DNA of 64,000 nt from Corynebacterium sp. GTDB taxonomy: Bacteria; Actinomycetota; Actinomycetes; Mycobacteriales; Mycobacteriaceae. A program made the position numbers and the translations under genes. The notes beneath the pieces are model-generated. The model saw only the letters and a list, made by a program, of their open reading frames with translations. It did not search any database and was not told the DNA's origin. This document shows, piece after piece, positions 1 through 9,053 of this stretch. Position 1 is the first letter of the stretch; each line of letters starts with the position of its first letter. Location of the stretch: the NCBI GenBank assembly GCA_030531005.1, contig JAUMTW010000001.1, positions 427,036 through 491,035 of the forward strand, given 5' to 3'.

Positions 1-105
1 ATTTCGCTTGAGATTGCATCCCAAGCCGGTATGATTATGCGAAAGCAATGGTCATGCCGGCTTTTGCTATGGTTAGCCATAGGTTCTGTTGCTTTAGGAG
101 CTTAA
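1..105 (+). CDS. Possible C-terminal end of a gene entering from the left edge
   Basis: Frame 1 is open from the first base to a TAA at 103-105 and gives 34 residues ending in a basic then hydrophobic stretch (RKQWSCRLLLWLAIGSVALGA-like, split here as a basic cluster followed by about 15 hydrophobic residues). This could be a C-terminal membrane anchor of a gene lying mostly outside the window. The open stretch is too short to prove coding, and no family is recognisable. Confidence 0.2.
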   Translation: MSLEIASQAGMIMRKQWSCRLLLWLAIGSVALGA

Positions 106-1373
106 GTGGTGTGCCGTCGTGTGGCTATGATGCCAAGATTATTTTGCCTGGTAACTGGCGCAAAAGCCGCCGTATCGTGGTCAGGGAAGTGCGTGTTCTG
201 CAAGTGAATTGTGTGGGCGTCGCATTCGTATCCACTGATCTACACCCTGGCCATCATGTACAGCAAAACTAAGCATTTTTCTATAGCAGGTTTTGATGAT
301 CCCAGCAGAGACATCAATGCTATGTGAATACCTACAACATGCTCCTACACAATTTCCATGAGGTACCGGATTATGTATGGCAAGTAGGATTGGGAAGCAA
401 GATGGAAAGTTCGGATGGAAACTGTGCAACAATAGGTTGCCTGCGAACGATACCTGGCGTTCAGAGTTCTTACACTGTTGGAGTGGATCATCAAACGGAG
501 TATCGGGACGCTTGTTGAAGCGGCCGTTAATACCAGCATATGCTCAGCTATCACATCACGCTGCTAGCTAGCGTATATGCGTACTTGAAGCAAATTGGTG
601 CATAGCTGGTTCGTGCATAACGTCAACGTTACTTTTGGAGTGCCCACGCTACTACTGCGGTTTAGCGTATTCCAAAATCTCCGTGTGTTATTGAATTCAC
701 CTGCAACAATCGTATAGTCCGGCCACCATAGCCCGAACATGAGACTTCTCAGCGCTGGATGTTCCCGGGGGATCGACGGACATCTGCGAGCCTTAGTAGC
801 GGGAAAAGTTCGCCAATGAAAACGTGCAGTAATCGTCATGCCAACAGCGCACTGTCACAGAGAAGAACACCCGGAAACTAGGGCCCGGCACAGAGCCTAC
901 GAAGGCAGAGGGAACGGGGAAATAGGCAACTAGGGCAGAAGACACCAGGCCAGAGTTGAAAACACGATACCGCGCGAAAATGTGAAATACAGTATCGAAA
1001 ATGTTTAAGGAAAAAGCGAGGTTCCTGAGGTTGCGATCGCTATTTTCGCCAATTTTGCCCGTAAAGCATTCAGGGGACGACTCAATGGCATGTACCTGTA
1101 GATGCGCCCCTATGTCGCCGCTTCATGTATACCTGCACCAGAAAATTTAGGGTGGCATATCCAGCCTAGAAGAGGCAAGACATATACCGCTGGATTTGAT
1201 GATGCTATTCCATTGCGCCCGACCAAGATTTGGATCACACCATATGAATCATGGGTGGTAGCTATCCGCTTCAGAAGAACTTAACTGCTGCCTCATCTTT
1301 GAGTGGATCGCGCGATCCCTGTCTTGCGATGGCCGAGTCAGGCACGTGGGGAAAGAATCTGCGCTCGTGTTGT
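106..1373. other. Gene-poor 1.27-kb stretch, probably decayed DNA
   Basis: No reading frame longer than about 90 codons exists on either strand, and none of the short ones has a ribosome binding site together with a recognisable protein family. The stretch is too long to be just a promoter region for a genome of this density. It most likely contains remnants of lost genes. I could not identify a parent family from the translated fragments. Confidence 0.4.
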
Positions 1374-1419
1374 AAACAATGTCTGGGCTCAACAAATCTG
1401 ATACGCCCAGACATTGTTT
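1374..1419. terminator. 15-bp perfect hairpin after the GH1 gene
   Basis: Bases 1374-1388 (AAACAATGTCTGGGC) are the exact reverse complement of 1405-1419, with a 16-base loop. The hairpin lies 20 bases past the stop codon of the minus-strand glycosidase and the stem ends in a TTT/AAA run on both strands, so it can terminate transcription from either side. Confidence 0.75.
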
Positions 1420-1438
1420 CGGTGAACTCGTTTGGTGG

Positions 1439-2878
1439 TTAACCCAACGATGCTGCTTGCCCTGCTTGCGCTTTCAGGAGTTGCGATCGCGGCCCATTGG
1501 GATCTGCCTTATTCAGGCATGAATTAGGGAAAGAAGCGAAAGAACAGAATGTCGGCTGCAGGTACAGCTGGGCATCTGCGCCTACTCCACCTTGGGAAGT
1601 AATCCTGCGATAGGTGTCTACTGCATCCGTTGGAATACGCTGCAGGGTTGGATCATTCTTAATATTGACTGTCCACAATCCAAAGCGAGAATCATATGAA
1701 CCCCACTCATAATTATCTACCAGTGACCAGTAATTATAGCCGATAAGCGGAATGCCATCGGCTTTGGCGCGTTGAAGCCAATACACAGTGTCATGGAGAT
1801 ACTCGCCACGGGTATAGCCATCTGGGCGCGGTGCAGCATTATCGGTTGGCATACCATTTTCTACGATATAGAGAGGCTTATCGGGGAAGAGCTCATGGTA
1901 CTGCTGGAGGGCATAATATATGCCTTCTGGTTCTGGAGTGACTGCTGCAAAGTTCCCAAAAGCGGCATGGATTGCGCTTAGGTTCGTAGCGGAAACAGAG
2001 TAATAATAGTCAATCCCCACATAATCCATATTGGAGAGCAACCGCTGTTGTAAAAATTTCTGCTGAATCGGAGTGATGGTGGGCATGAAAGCAAAATTAC
2101 TTCCCACCAATGCTGCAGGATCATGTGCATGGGCAGCCTGATATCCGATGGCGTTCCAGCGCTCGATCATATCCAAATAAGCAGGAAGATCATCGAGCTT
2201 TGCCAGCCCAATTTCGTGCTCATGCGCAAACCAAATAAAGGGCTCATTTAAGGTAACCCACATGGTGCCATTGCCGCCCCAGCGTTGGGTAATAAAGTCT
2301 GTATACGCAGTGAATCGTTCTGCCGCGAATTCACTTAATACGCCACCATTATCTATAATCCAACCGGGGTAGACATAATGCACCATGGTGATCATTGGAA
2401 CCATTCCGTAGTCACGAATGGTTTGGATTACGTCATCATAGTAGGCAACTTCTTCCATATTGTATTGCCCGGGCGTTGGTTCAATGCGTGCCCATTCAAT
2501 GCCAAGTCGGAACGTATTAACACCGAGAGAAGCTGCATTCGCAATGTCTTCGTGGTAACGGTGTCGGAAGTCAGCAGCATTGTCTACTGCGTCGATAGTC
2601 TTATGTCCATCGACGTGGGAAGTTTGTGCATACCGGTACCAATTACTATCAAAATTTGATCCTTCAATTTGGAAGCCGGAAGTTGCTACACCCCAGTGGA
2701 AATTTTCTAGCCCACCTTGATTATTGGGAATACCCGCAGTTGCAGGGGAAAACATTGCCGCACACATGCTTGCAACGAGCAAAATATTTGCTACTAGTGC
2801 TGGGCGACGACGCGCCGGATTCTGTGCTTGCTTTGGAGGGCAAGCACTTCTTTGTCGAAATGATTGTAAGCTCCACAT
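1439..2878 (-). CDS. Secreted glycoside hydrolase family 1 protein
   Basis: A 479-residue GH1 (beta-glucosidase/beta-galactosidase-type) retaining glycosidase. The (beta/alpha)8 signatures are clear: NFHWGVATSGFQIEG near residue 60-72, the acid/base Glu in VTLNEPF (about E212) and the nucleophile Glu in YIVENGMP (about E340). Residues 1-48 form a basic, then hydrophobic segment ending SPATAG, which fits a Sec signal peptide, unlike the cytosolic phospho-glucosidase BglA later in this window. The C-terminal 45 residues after the barrel are extra. The ATG at 2878 is chosen over the TTG at 2884. There is no good Shine-Dalgarno, but a TATACT box lies just upstream, so a leaderless or near-leaderless mRNA is possible. 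The location next to sialidase and endoglycoceramidase genes suggests trimming of host glycans. The true substrate is unknown. Confidence 0.88.
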   Translation of the reverse strand: MWSLQSFRQRSACPPKQAQNPARRRPALVANILLVASMCAAMFSPATAGIPNNQGGLENFHWGVATSGFQIEGSNFDSNWYRYAQTSHVDGHKTIDAVDNAADFRHRYHEDIANAASLGVNTFRLGIEWARIEPTPGQYNMEEVAYYDDVIQTIRDYGMVPMITMVHYVYPGWIIDNGGVLSEFAAERFTAYTDFITQRWGGNGTMWVTLNEPFIWFAHEHEIGLAKLDDLPAYLDMIERWNAIGYQAAHAHDPAALVGSNFAFMPTITPIQQKFLQQRLLSNMDYVGIDYYYSVSATNLSAIHAAFGNFAAVTPEPEGIYYALQQYHELFPDKPLYIVENGMPTDNAAPRPDGYTRGEYLHDTVYWLQRAKADGIPLIGYNYWSLVDNYEWGSYDSRFGLWTVNIKNDPTLQRIPTDAVDTYRRITSQGGVGADAQLYLQPTFCSFASFPNSCLNKADPNGPRSQLLKAQAGQAASLG

Positions 2879-3156
2879 AAGCAAAGTATAAATGCTTGAT
2901 GGTGTTAGAAAAGCTACATTTCAAAGAGATCTTCTTCACGTTGTACGGAACAATTGCGCTATTCATAGAGTTTTTGAGGTTGGAGGGGAAAGCGCTCGGA
3001 GCATGATGCGAGCCCAAGCACCCTCGAGCAGTTTTGACTGGATCCTGCTAGGACTCTCGCCCACTCAAGGGTACTTGGGTTTCTTAAGGCGTCTGGGGGA
3101 CCGCGGCGCATATGCGCCAGGGGCTGGGAAGCTGTCTTTGCTTCCTTAAACAGTGC

Positions 3157-4056
3157 TTAAGCCACAGAGGTAGTGCTACATGCTTGGTAAATATTGCGAA
3201 TCATGCGCACTCGCCGCTCAAGTGAGGCTTCCGGAGGCACACAACATTTCGCCCCAAGGTATGCTACCGACGCTGCTGCAGCAGCTGCTTGGGACACGTG
3301 GTTGGGCGTCATCAACGAAGCTGGCTCATCCGTGCTCAAAGGTAGGTGACCATCAATCCATTCCGGACCATAGATGGTCTCTTGTGGAGAAGCCCCAGAA
3401 AAAATGACTCCAACAAGCTTGCCAGCTTTTGCGGCCTGTTCCACATGAGCCAAGGGAGCAACATCGCCGCGCGAGCCCACAGCACTTCGCCCCCAATTTA
3501 AAGACACCCCGATACCAAGCTCACGAGCGACGGCTAACTCTTCTTCTAAGGGTAAAAACCCTTTTTCTGGGGTGTGATTGGTAGAGCGCTCATCGCAGTG
3601 CTCAATTGTCAATGAGGTAGAACCCCAATCCCACGAAAGCACTTCGGATAAAGAACGTGCAAATGCCTCTGGGGTGGAATGCTGGGTAGGTGCCGAATGC
3701 AATGCCACCCAGGAAAATACCGAATGGCCCGCTATTTCATGTACCCGTTGGACATCCTGATACAGCTCTTGGGTGAATTCCAACGCCGCTGACCGCCCAG
3801 CCTCATCGGGCGACCCCAACCCAAAGGAAGGAGCGTCCCAGACATTCACCATGGTGCCGGGAATTGCGGTTAGCACCGAAGAAGTGAAGCGATCCGCCAA
3901 AAGCTCTCCAAGAAACTCTGGACGATCAAACTGGCCGGGGTACGGAACCTCTAATCCATCAACCCAGCCGGTAGCTGCCAGGGCATCATAATACGCCCGC
4001 TGCCCGGCATCATTATCTGGTTGGGAAGCATAAGCGCCAACAATAAACTTGGACAT
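3157..4056 (-). CDS. DUF4862 family protein
   Basis: A 299-residue cytosolic protein that I recognise as DUF4862. Its alternating pattern and the segments SLTIEHCDER and VARELGIGVSLNWGR resemble TIM-barrel sugar isomerase/endonuclease IV-like folds, but no reaction is established. The ATG at 4056 is preferred to the TTG at 4062 because AAGGAG sits 8 bases upstream of it. It starts 42 bases after the stop of the sialate-type transporter gene and is surely cotranscribed with it, so a role in handling a sialic acid or another sugar released by the neighbouring glycosidases is a fair inference. No signal peptide and no membrane segments are seen. Confidence 0.8.
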   Translation of the reverse strand: MSKFIVGAYASQPDNDAGQRAYYDALAATGWVDGLEVPYPGQFDRPEFLGELLADRFTSSVLTAIPGTMVNVWDAPSFGLGSPDEAGRSAALEFTQELYQDVQRVHEIAGHSVFSWVALHSAPTQHSTPEAFARSLSEVLSWDWGSTSLTIEHCDERSTNHTPEKGFLPLEEELAVARELGIGVSLNWGRSAVGSRGDVAPLAHVEQAAKAGKLVGVIFSGASPQETIYGPEWIDGHLPLSTDEPASLMTPNHVSQAAAAAASVAYLGAKCCVPPEASLERRVRMIRNIYQACSTTSVA

Positions 4057-4098
4057 AAGCAAAACTCCTTAATTACCAGGGGAATGAAACAGCAACAA

Positions 4099-5607
4099 CT
4101 ACTTCGTTAGGGCAATAGTTTCATCGTTGCCATCCTCAGGGCGCACGGCAGAGGCATCAATAAGTTCCTGGGCGCGGCGCGGTAAATTCAGGCCAATAGA
4201 CAAAATCACGATGCTGGCGAAGCCAACTGAAAGTACAGCCAAGGCCATACCAAAGCCCCAAGAAGCAGCAAGTGCTGCACCAAGTACTGGGCCAACCGCC
4301 CCACCAAGAGCACCAACGTTATAGCAAAAGCCGAGACCGGCCGCGCGCTTTTCAATAGGGAAGTAAGAAGAAACCCACTTCGGCAGCAATCCGGAAATAC
4401 CTTGGCCGAACATCTGATTAAAGAACAGCAATAGCGCAACCAGGGCTACCCATTCGCCATTTTGCAAGAACAGTGGGAAGACTAAAGTCTGGGAGATGAA
4501 CAAAGAGATCACATACCAGCGACGCATCCCGAACTTATCACCGGCAAAACCAGCCAAAATATAACCCAGAGCATTACCAATACCGGCGAAGCTCACTACA
4601 TTCGCTACCGTATTTGGATCCATGCCCACATCATTGAGATAGGTAGGCAGCAATCCCTGGATAGGCCAGGTATACATAAAGGAAGCAAAGATTGCGACCA
4701 TAATCATCACGCCCACAACCCAACGATGAGGGTCAAACTGGTAGATGAAGTACACGAAGATACCACCAGCAGCAACGCCAAGAATAGCGATTACCCAAGC
4801 TGGTATTCCACCGACAGCGAAAATAAGTAGTAAGAATACAGAAGCTGTAATTACGCCAATCATATTCCGGGTACGCTGTGGTCCTCGGAATAAAACGGTG
4901 ATCATATCCGCTTCAGTCTTTTCAGACTTCTGCATCTCTTCCCAATCATCTGCCTCTGGCAAACTGCGACGCATATGGATCGCAACAACGATAGGAATAA
5001 TGCCGGTGAGGAACAAGGCGCGCCAGCCCCAACCTGGAGCAAAAGATTCAACCCAAGGCACCAATAGGCGATCCACTTGGGCAGCAAGAATCACACCAAA
5101 AGCAAAACCGGAAAGCAAAAAGCCACTAGCCTTATTGCGCATGTGTACCGGCCATGACTCAATGATATAGGTAGCCGAAGCAGAATATTCGCCAGCCATG
5201 GCAAACCCAATAACCAACCGGCAAATAAACAATAGCCAGAAACCTGGGGAGAATGCCATCAAAATAGAGGCACCGGCGAATAAGAAAATGGAAACGATCA
5301 TGGCTAGCTTCCGGCCATGCTTATCAGCCATTGCGCCCAGGATCAGACCACCAATCCAGCGCGATACGAAAGCGGCCGAAACCAACGCAGCGGATTCTAC
5401 TAACGTTAGATCAAACGCATCACGGATATAGGGCAAAGCGAAGGCAATCAGCACAAAGTCATAGCCATCAAGGAGAACACCGAGCCAGGCAGCAAAGAAT
5501 GCCTTCCACTTTTCCTTAGATAGATGCTTGTACCAAGGTAGATTTGGATCATAATCCAGGTGTGCCCGCGCTGGGCCTTGACCTGTCGATTGGGGATTGT
5601 GCGACAT
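4099..5607 (-). CDS. nanT: MFS transporter, sialic acid (NanT-like) type
   Basis: A 502-residue major facilitator superfamily protein with about twelve membrane segments. The loop motif GAMADKHGRKLAM (between segments 2 and 3) and the RLVIGFAMAGEYSASATYIIESWP segment (described in part) fit the sialate:H+ / metabolite:H+ symporter group that includes E. coli NanT. The length also fits that group. The ATG at 5607 has AAAGGA 8 bases upstream. It lies between the sialidase gene and the DUF4862 gene on the same strand, which supports N-acetylneuraminate as substrate. No catabolic nanA, nanE, nanK or nagAB genes occur in this window, so those steps must be encoded elsewhere if this is right. The symbol is therefore a functional suggestion. 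Confidence 0.78.
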   Translation of the reverse strand: MSHNPQSTGQGPARAHLDYDPNLPWYKHLSKEKWKAFFAAWLGVLLDGYDFVLIAFALPYIRDAFDLTLVESAALVSAAFVSRWIGGLILGAMADKHGRKLAMIVSIFLFAGASILMAFSPGFWLLFICRLVIGFAMAGEYSASATYIIESWPVHMRNKASGFLLSGFAFGVILAAQVDRLLVPWVESFAPGWGWRALFLTGIIPIVVAIHMRRSLPEADDWEEMQKSEKTEADMITVLFRGPQRTRNMIGVITASVFLLLIFAVGGIPAWVIAILGVAAGGIFVYFIYQFDPHRWVVGVMIMVAIFASFMYTWPIQGLLPTYLNDVGMDPNTVANVVSFAGIGNALGYILAGFAGDKFGMRRWYVISLFISQTLVFPLFLQNGEWVALVALLLFFNQMFGQGISGLLPKWVSSYFPIEKRAAGLGFCYNVGALGGAVGPVLGAALAASWGFGMALAVLSVGFASIVILSIGLNLPRRAQELIDASAVRPEDGNDETIALTK

Positions 5608-5972
5608 GATGAAAATCCTTTACACAACAGAAGGGGAGAGAGGGTAGAAAAAGATGAGAGGAACGCCGCTTTTGGGTAAGTTAATGCTCATCGTAAGATG
5701 TACTAGGTCGATACAGTGCGGTATCGTTGTTTCTGAGTAACGCAAGTAGTTGACCACTTTCTTCAGTCTTGAAGGAAAATAGCAGGGGTTAGTTCCTCCG
5801 TCATTGCAATATGCAATGCAGTTTGCGCTTGCTTTTTGAGGGGCAGCAGATTGGCAATATGCCAAAATGCACTTGTCCTGTAGACCTAACGAGTGCAAGT
5901 ACATTGAATATGCCGAAGAAGTGACATCTAGGAGTCTGTAGCATGGCAATTTTTTCTTTAGAATCCATACTT
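5608..5972. other. 365-bp gap between sialidase and transporter genes
   Basis: This holds the leader of the transporter gene on the minus strand. A 128-codon minus frame (5620-6006) overlaps the 3' end of the sialidase gene but resembles nothing and has no start signal, so I do not call it. The length of the gap suggests that the transporter has its own promoter. I could not place one with confidence. Confidence 0.35.
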
Positions 5973-8279
5973 TCAGGCCAGAGTATTGCGGGAATCGGTT
6001 AGCCAAGACAGCGGAATTCGAGTGAAGAACAACCCCTGTGTTTCACGTTCCCACAGTAAGCCCAAATCGCCATTTTCCAATTGAGCAAGGCATTGATACA
6101 CATAGTGCCGCGGTTGGAAAACTCGGTTGTGAGGCCAGGTGTGGATGTCTCCATAGCTCAAGCGCAGCACTCCACATCCCCGGAAAGGCAACATCTGGGA
6201 GGCATTAGCAAACACCACTGCAGGTTCGCCATTGACGTCAATGCTGATTGCATTAGGCTGCGAGAAGATCTCCGTGAGCTGCTCAATAAAATCAACTTCG
6301 CCCCAGCTTGCTCCGCCATCCCAAGAAATCGCGTGAGCTACCTTGCCACTCGGATGCTGATTGCGCATGAAGACATGTACAGAACCATCTGGCAACTCCA
6401 CAAGTGCCGATTCATGTAAAGAAGCACGGTCATCACTGAGAGTGCGGGAGTCAAGAGTGGATCCTTCAAATTCTCGGCCATCATTAGGAGAGGCTCCCAG
6501 GTGCCAGGTAGCTCCAGTGTCATCTGTGTACATAGCAGCGCAGGAGAATGTGATGCCCTCTTCATGGTTGTAATAGACCGGGATGAGGATTCGCCCCTTA
6601 TGCTCACCATATTTCAGCTGGATGCCGTTACCGGGGGAAGTACCAAAGAAACGCATCCAAGGCTGCTTAACCTGGGCGGTAATATCCTGCGGAGCTGACC
6701 ATGTTGCGCCGTCATCATCAGTATGAATGACTTGGACATAACTGGTCCGGTGGGTAAACAAACTTTCTTGTGGGTCCACCCCATAGGCCAAGTAGATGTT
6801 ACCTGCGGGAGTATCTTCAGAGAGAACATCACCATTGGGTGCAACAGTATATGCTGTGGGGGCTCCATCGATTGTGGTTACCGAACCGTCTGCATGCAGA
6901 GTGAAAAAATCTCCACTGCGGTTATGGAGTTGTACCCGCCCCTGTTCATCAAATCCCGTACCAACAGCGGCATTAGGTTGGCCCACTCCACCAGGGAAGT
7001 GGTCGATGACCATCAATACCCGTTCGCTTGATTGGTCTTGAACCAAGACAGAATCAATCACGGATGCGCCGAGTGCACCATCACCAGGGTATTCAATGAG
7101 AGTCTGTTGATCTTCCCAGGTCTTGCCATCATCAAAAGAGCGCCGCAGCACAAAATTAATATCGTTCGGACTGTCATTGGCAATACTTACCCGTTGATCG
7201 GCTCCAGCCAGCAAAGCCCCAGATTTCAGGCGTAGAAGAGATGGAATTCGGTAACTTTTAGAATCGTGAAAACCAGTGTCAAAGAGAGCTTGAGTCGGTA
7301 GTGGTTGTACTCCAGCCAAGCGCTTGACCTGAAAATCACTTAAGACGCTATCGTAGATTGCGGCAGTTTGCGCTTCGCCAAAAAGGCGAGAATTCGCCAA
7401 GTTCATGCCTACAGTGACGCGCTCTAGTGGGGCGATATCAGCAAAGAACGCAGCTCCCGGTGCCAATGCCACTTGATAGCCGTCCACATAGAGGATCAAG
7501 GCTCCCCGACCAGAAGTCAGCACCACATCATGCCAATTACCATCGTCCCAATGCCCGCTAGCGATTACCGAGGCAATGCATTCTGGTTGCATAGCGTCAT
7601 GTTCGAATACACGGAATGCTACGTTGCCGTCTTCTAGGACTAATTCGCAACGTTGGTGGCCACTGCCGCCCGCGATGATAGTTCCCCCTTGCCCTTGGCC
7701 GCGGGCCCTGAAGCGAGCACGTAATGAACCTTGCGCAAGTGCACCGCAGCGTTTGGTATCCCGTGCAGAGAGTTCGGCCGCAGCGAATTCCAAGAAAGGC
7801 TGAGCACTGGGCGCTAACGCCGGCAGAGCCGTTGCTGCTAAGCCCTCAGAATAGAGTTGTACGCGGGATATTTCGAGGACATGTGCCGGATTGAGCTTGA
7901 GTTCGGTAGCTTCGAGTTCGCTTAGCCATCCGAGCGGAGTGCAGCTGAATGCCTCATACCCATCTACATGGATATGTAAGCCTTGCGCATCATAGTTGAA
8001 CGCTAGCGTATGCAGCTTGGCATCATCGAGCACCAGGGTATCTTCAGCGTCAAGATAGCGGGTGTCGGCCCCCTTGGCATAGGTGCCGTTTAGTCGTCCG
8101 CCGGTGATTTCTGCGGTGATGTGCCCGTTATTTCCCTGGAGCGCAAATATCGGGCCGTCAATATTGCTTTGAAATTGCAAGAGTAAGCAACCCGTTGCGC
8201 TGCGAAATTCAGTGAGGGAAACGCTGGCTGATGGCTGTGTGAGGTCAAGGATGAGGCAATCTTGCGGACTTGAATTCAT
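5973..8279 (-). CDS. GH33 exo-sialidase with two LamG-like domains
   Basis: A 768-residue sialidase that releases terminal sialic acids. Two concanavalin/LamG-like jelly rolls come first (about residues 1-150 and 160-320, each with a VDGY motif). The six-bladed propeller follows, with YRIP (R344), four Asp boxes (SFDDGKTW 381-388, TDDDGATW 520-527, TDDTGATW 585-592, SWDGGASW 652-659), a triad-type Arg in FMRN (R639) and the Tyr-rich YVYQ near 726-729. The FGTSPGNGIQL segment resembles the NanB/NanC-like branch that carries a CBM40 domain, so a trans-sialidase product cannot be excluded. GGAAGG lies 7 bases before the ATG at 8279, which I prefer over the ATG at 8285. There is no signal peptide, unlike the secreted corynebacterial NanH. 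It lies upstream of the sialate-type transporter gene on the same strand. Confidence 0.9.
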   Translation of the reverse strand: MNSSPQDCLILDLTQPSASVSLTEFRSATGCLLLQFQSNIDGPIFALQGNNGHITAEITGGRLNGTYAKGADTRYLDAEDTLVLDDAKLHTLAFNYDAQGLHIHVDGYEAFSCTPLGWLSELEATELKLNPAHVLEISRVQLYSEGLAATALPALAPSAQPFLEFAAAELSARDTKRCGALAQGSLRARFRARGQGQGGTIIAGGSGHQRCELVLEDGNVAFRVFEHDAMQPECIASVIASGHWDDGNWHDVVLTSGRGALILYVDGYQVALAPGAAFFADIAPLERVTVGMNLANSRLFGEAQTAAIYDSVLSDFQVKRLAGVQPLPTQALFDTGFHDSKSYRIPSLLRLKSGALLAGADQRVSIANDSPNDINFVLRRSFDDGKTWEDQQTLIEYPGDGALGASVIDSVLVQDQSSERVLMVIDHFPGGVGQPNAAVGTGFDEQGRVQLHNRSGDFFTLHADGSVTTIDGAPTAYTVAPNGDVLSEDTPAGNIYLAYGVDPQESLFTHRTSYVQVIHTDDDGATWSAPQDITAQVKQPWMRFFGTSPGNGIQLKYGEHKGRILIPVYYNHEEGITFSCAAMYTDDTGATWHLGASPNDGREFEGSTLDSRTLSDDRASLHESALVELPDGSVHVFMRNQHPSGKVAHAISWDGGASWGEVDFIEQLTEIFSQPNAISIDVNGEPAVVFANASQMLPFRGCGVLRLSYGDIHTWPHNRVFQPRHYVYQCLAQLENGDLGLLWERETQGLFFTRIPLSWLTDSRNTLA

Positions 8280-9053
8280 GAACATTCCTTCCGAGGCATT
8301 GACTACGTCTCACATCTGACGTCTGACAAGTATCGTGTCTATAGAATAATGGAATAGTGGAGAAAAAGAGAGGGATTTTGAAAATTCCTTATCGCTTTAC
8401 GGTGTCAATGGAATATGATTCCGCCGTACGCAGCGGTTATGGTAGTGAGGTGCTCTATAAAACCAGAATTGATCCACTTTTAGAGCGTTGTGTATTACCC
8501 CATTTAGGGGTGAATGCGACGGAAAAAGATGTTAGAGAATTTGGCAACTTCATGTGGGCCAATGTGGAAGGCTGCGGTAGTGCCCGCTGTTTTTTGCGGT
8601 TACTTAGTCGCGGTGCTTGGGGATTGTGAGTGGCAAGACAATTCGAAAACTATTTTTAGATCAGATGTCCATAAAGTGTGTGCCGCTTCCTTATGTACGT
8701 ATTTTCGCACCAACCGAAGATTATAGGAGGATATCTTTCGGCTGCGTGTGAGACAGCAGGGCTGTTATTCAGACTGCACGAGTAATGAAAGCGGCCACAC
8801 TCGCTCACTGTAATGCTCAGGGTTAACAACGCTTTTGAAGTTTATATCGCAGGTGACAATGAATTCCCGGTTATAGCAGTCCGGGAAAGCCCCTCTTTCC
8901 TTGTTCACAGGGCCAGCTTTTCTGCCTTTCTGCCTTAACAGTTTCTCGGACTTTTGCTTTAGGATAATGGCGGGAGTATCTCAGTCTCATCTGTGAGGGG
9001 TTTCACGTAATCTTGTATATATACCGGTGAGCTGAGCTTGTTATCTTTAGGGT
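8280..9053. other. 774-bp divergent intergenic region
   Basis: The region separates the minus-strand sialidase gene from the plus-strand endoglycoceramidase gene and must hold both promoters. A TATATATA tract at about 9016-9022 could be the -10 region of the endoglycoceramidase gene. A 90-codon plus frame at 8357-8629 has no recognisable family. The size leaves room for a small gene or remnant that I cannot identify. Confidence 0.4.

Noticed and set aside
3105-3118. 14-base perfect palindrome GGCGCATATGCGCC between the GH1 and DUF4862 genes
   Set aside because: A single short palindrome with no loop or T-run. It may be chance or a weak hairpin, and no second copy was noticed.
5620-6006. 128-codon minus frame between transporter and sialidase genes
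   Set aside because: It overlaps the sialidase end, has no recognisable domain and no ribosome site.
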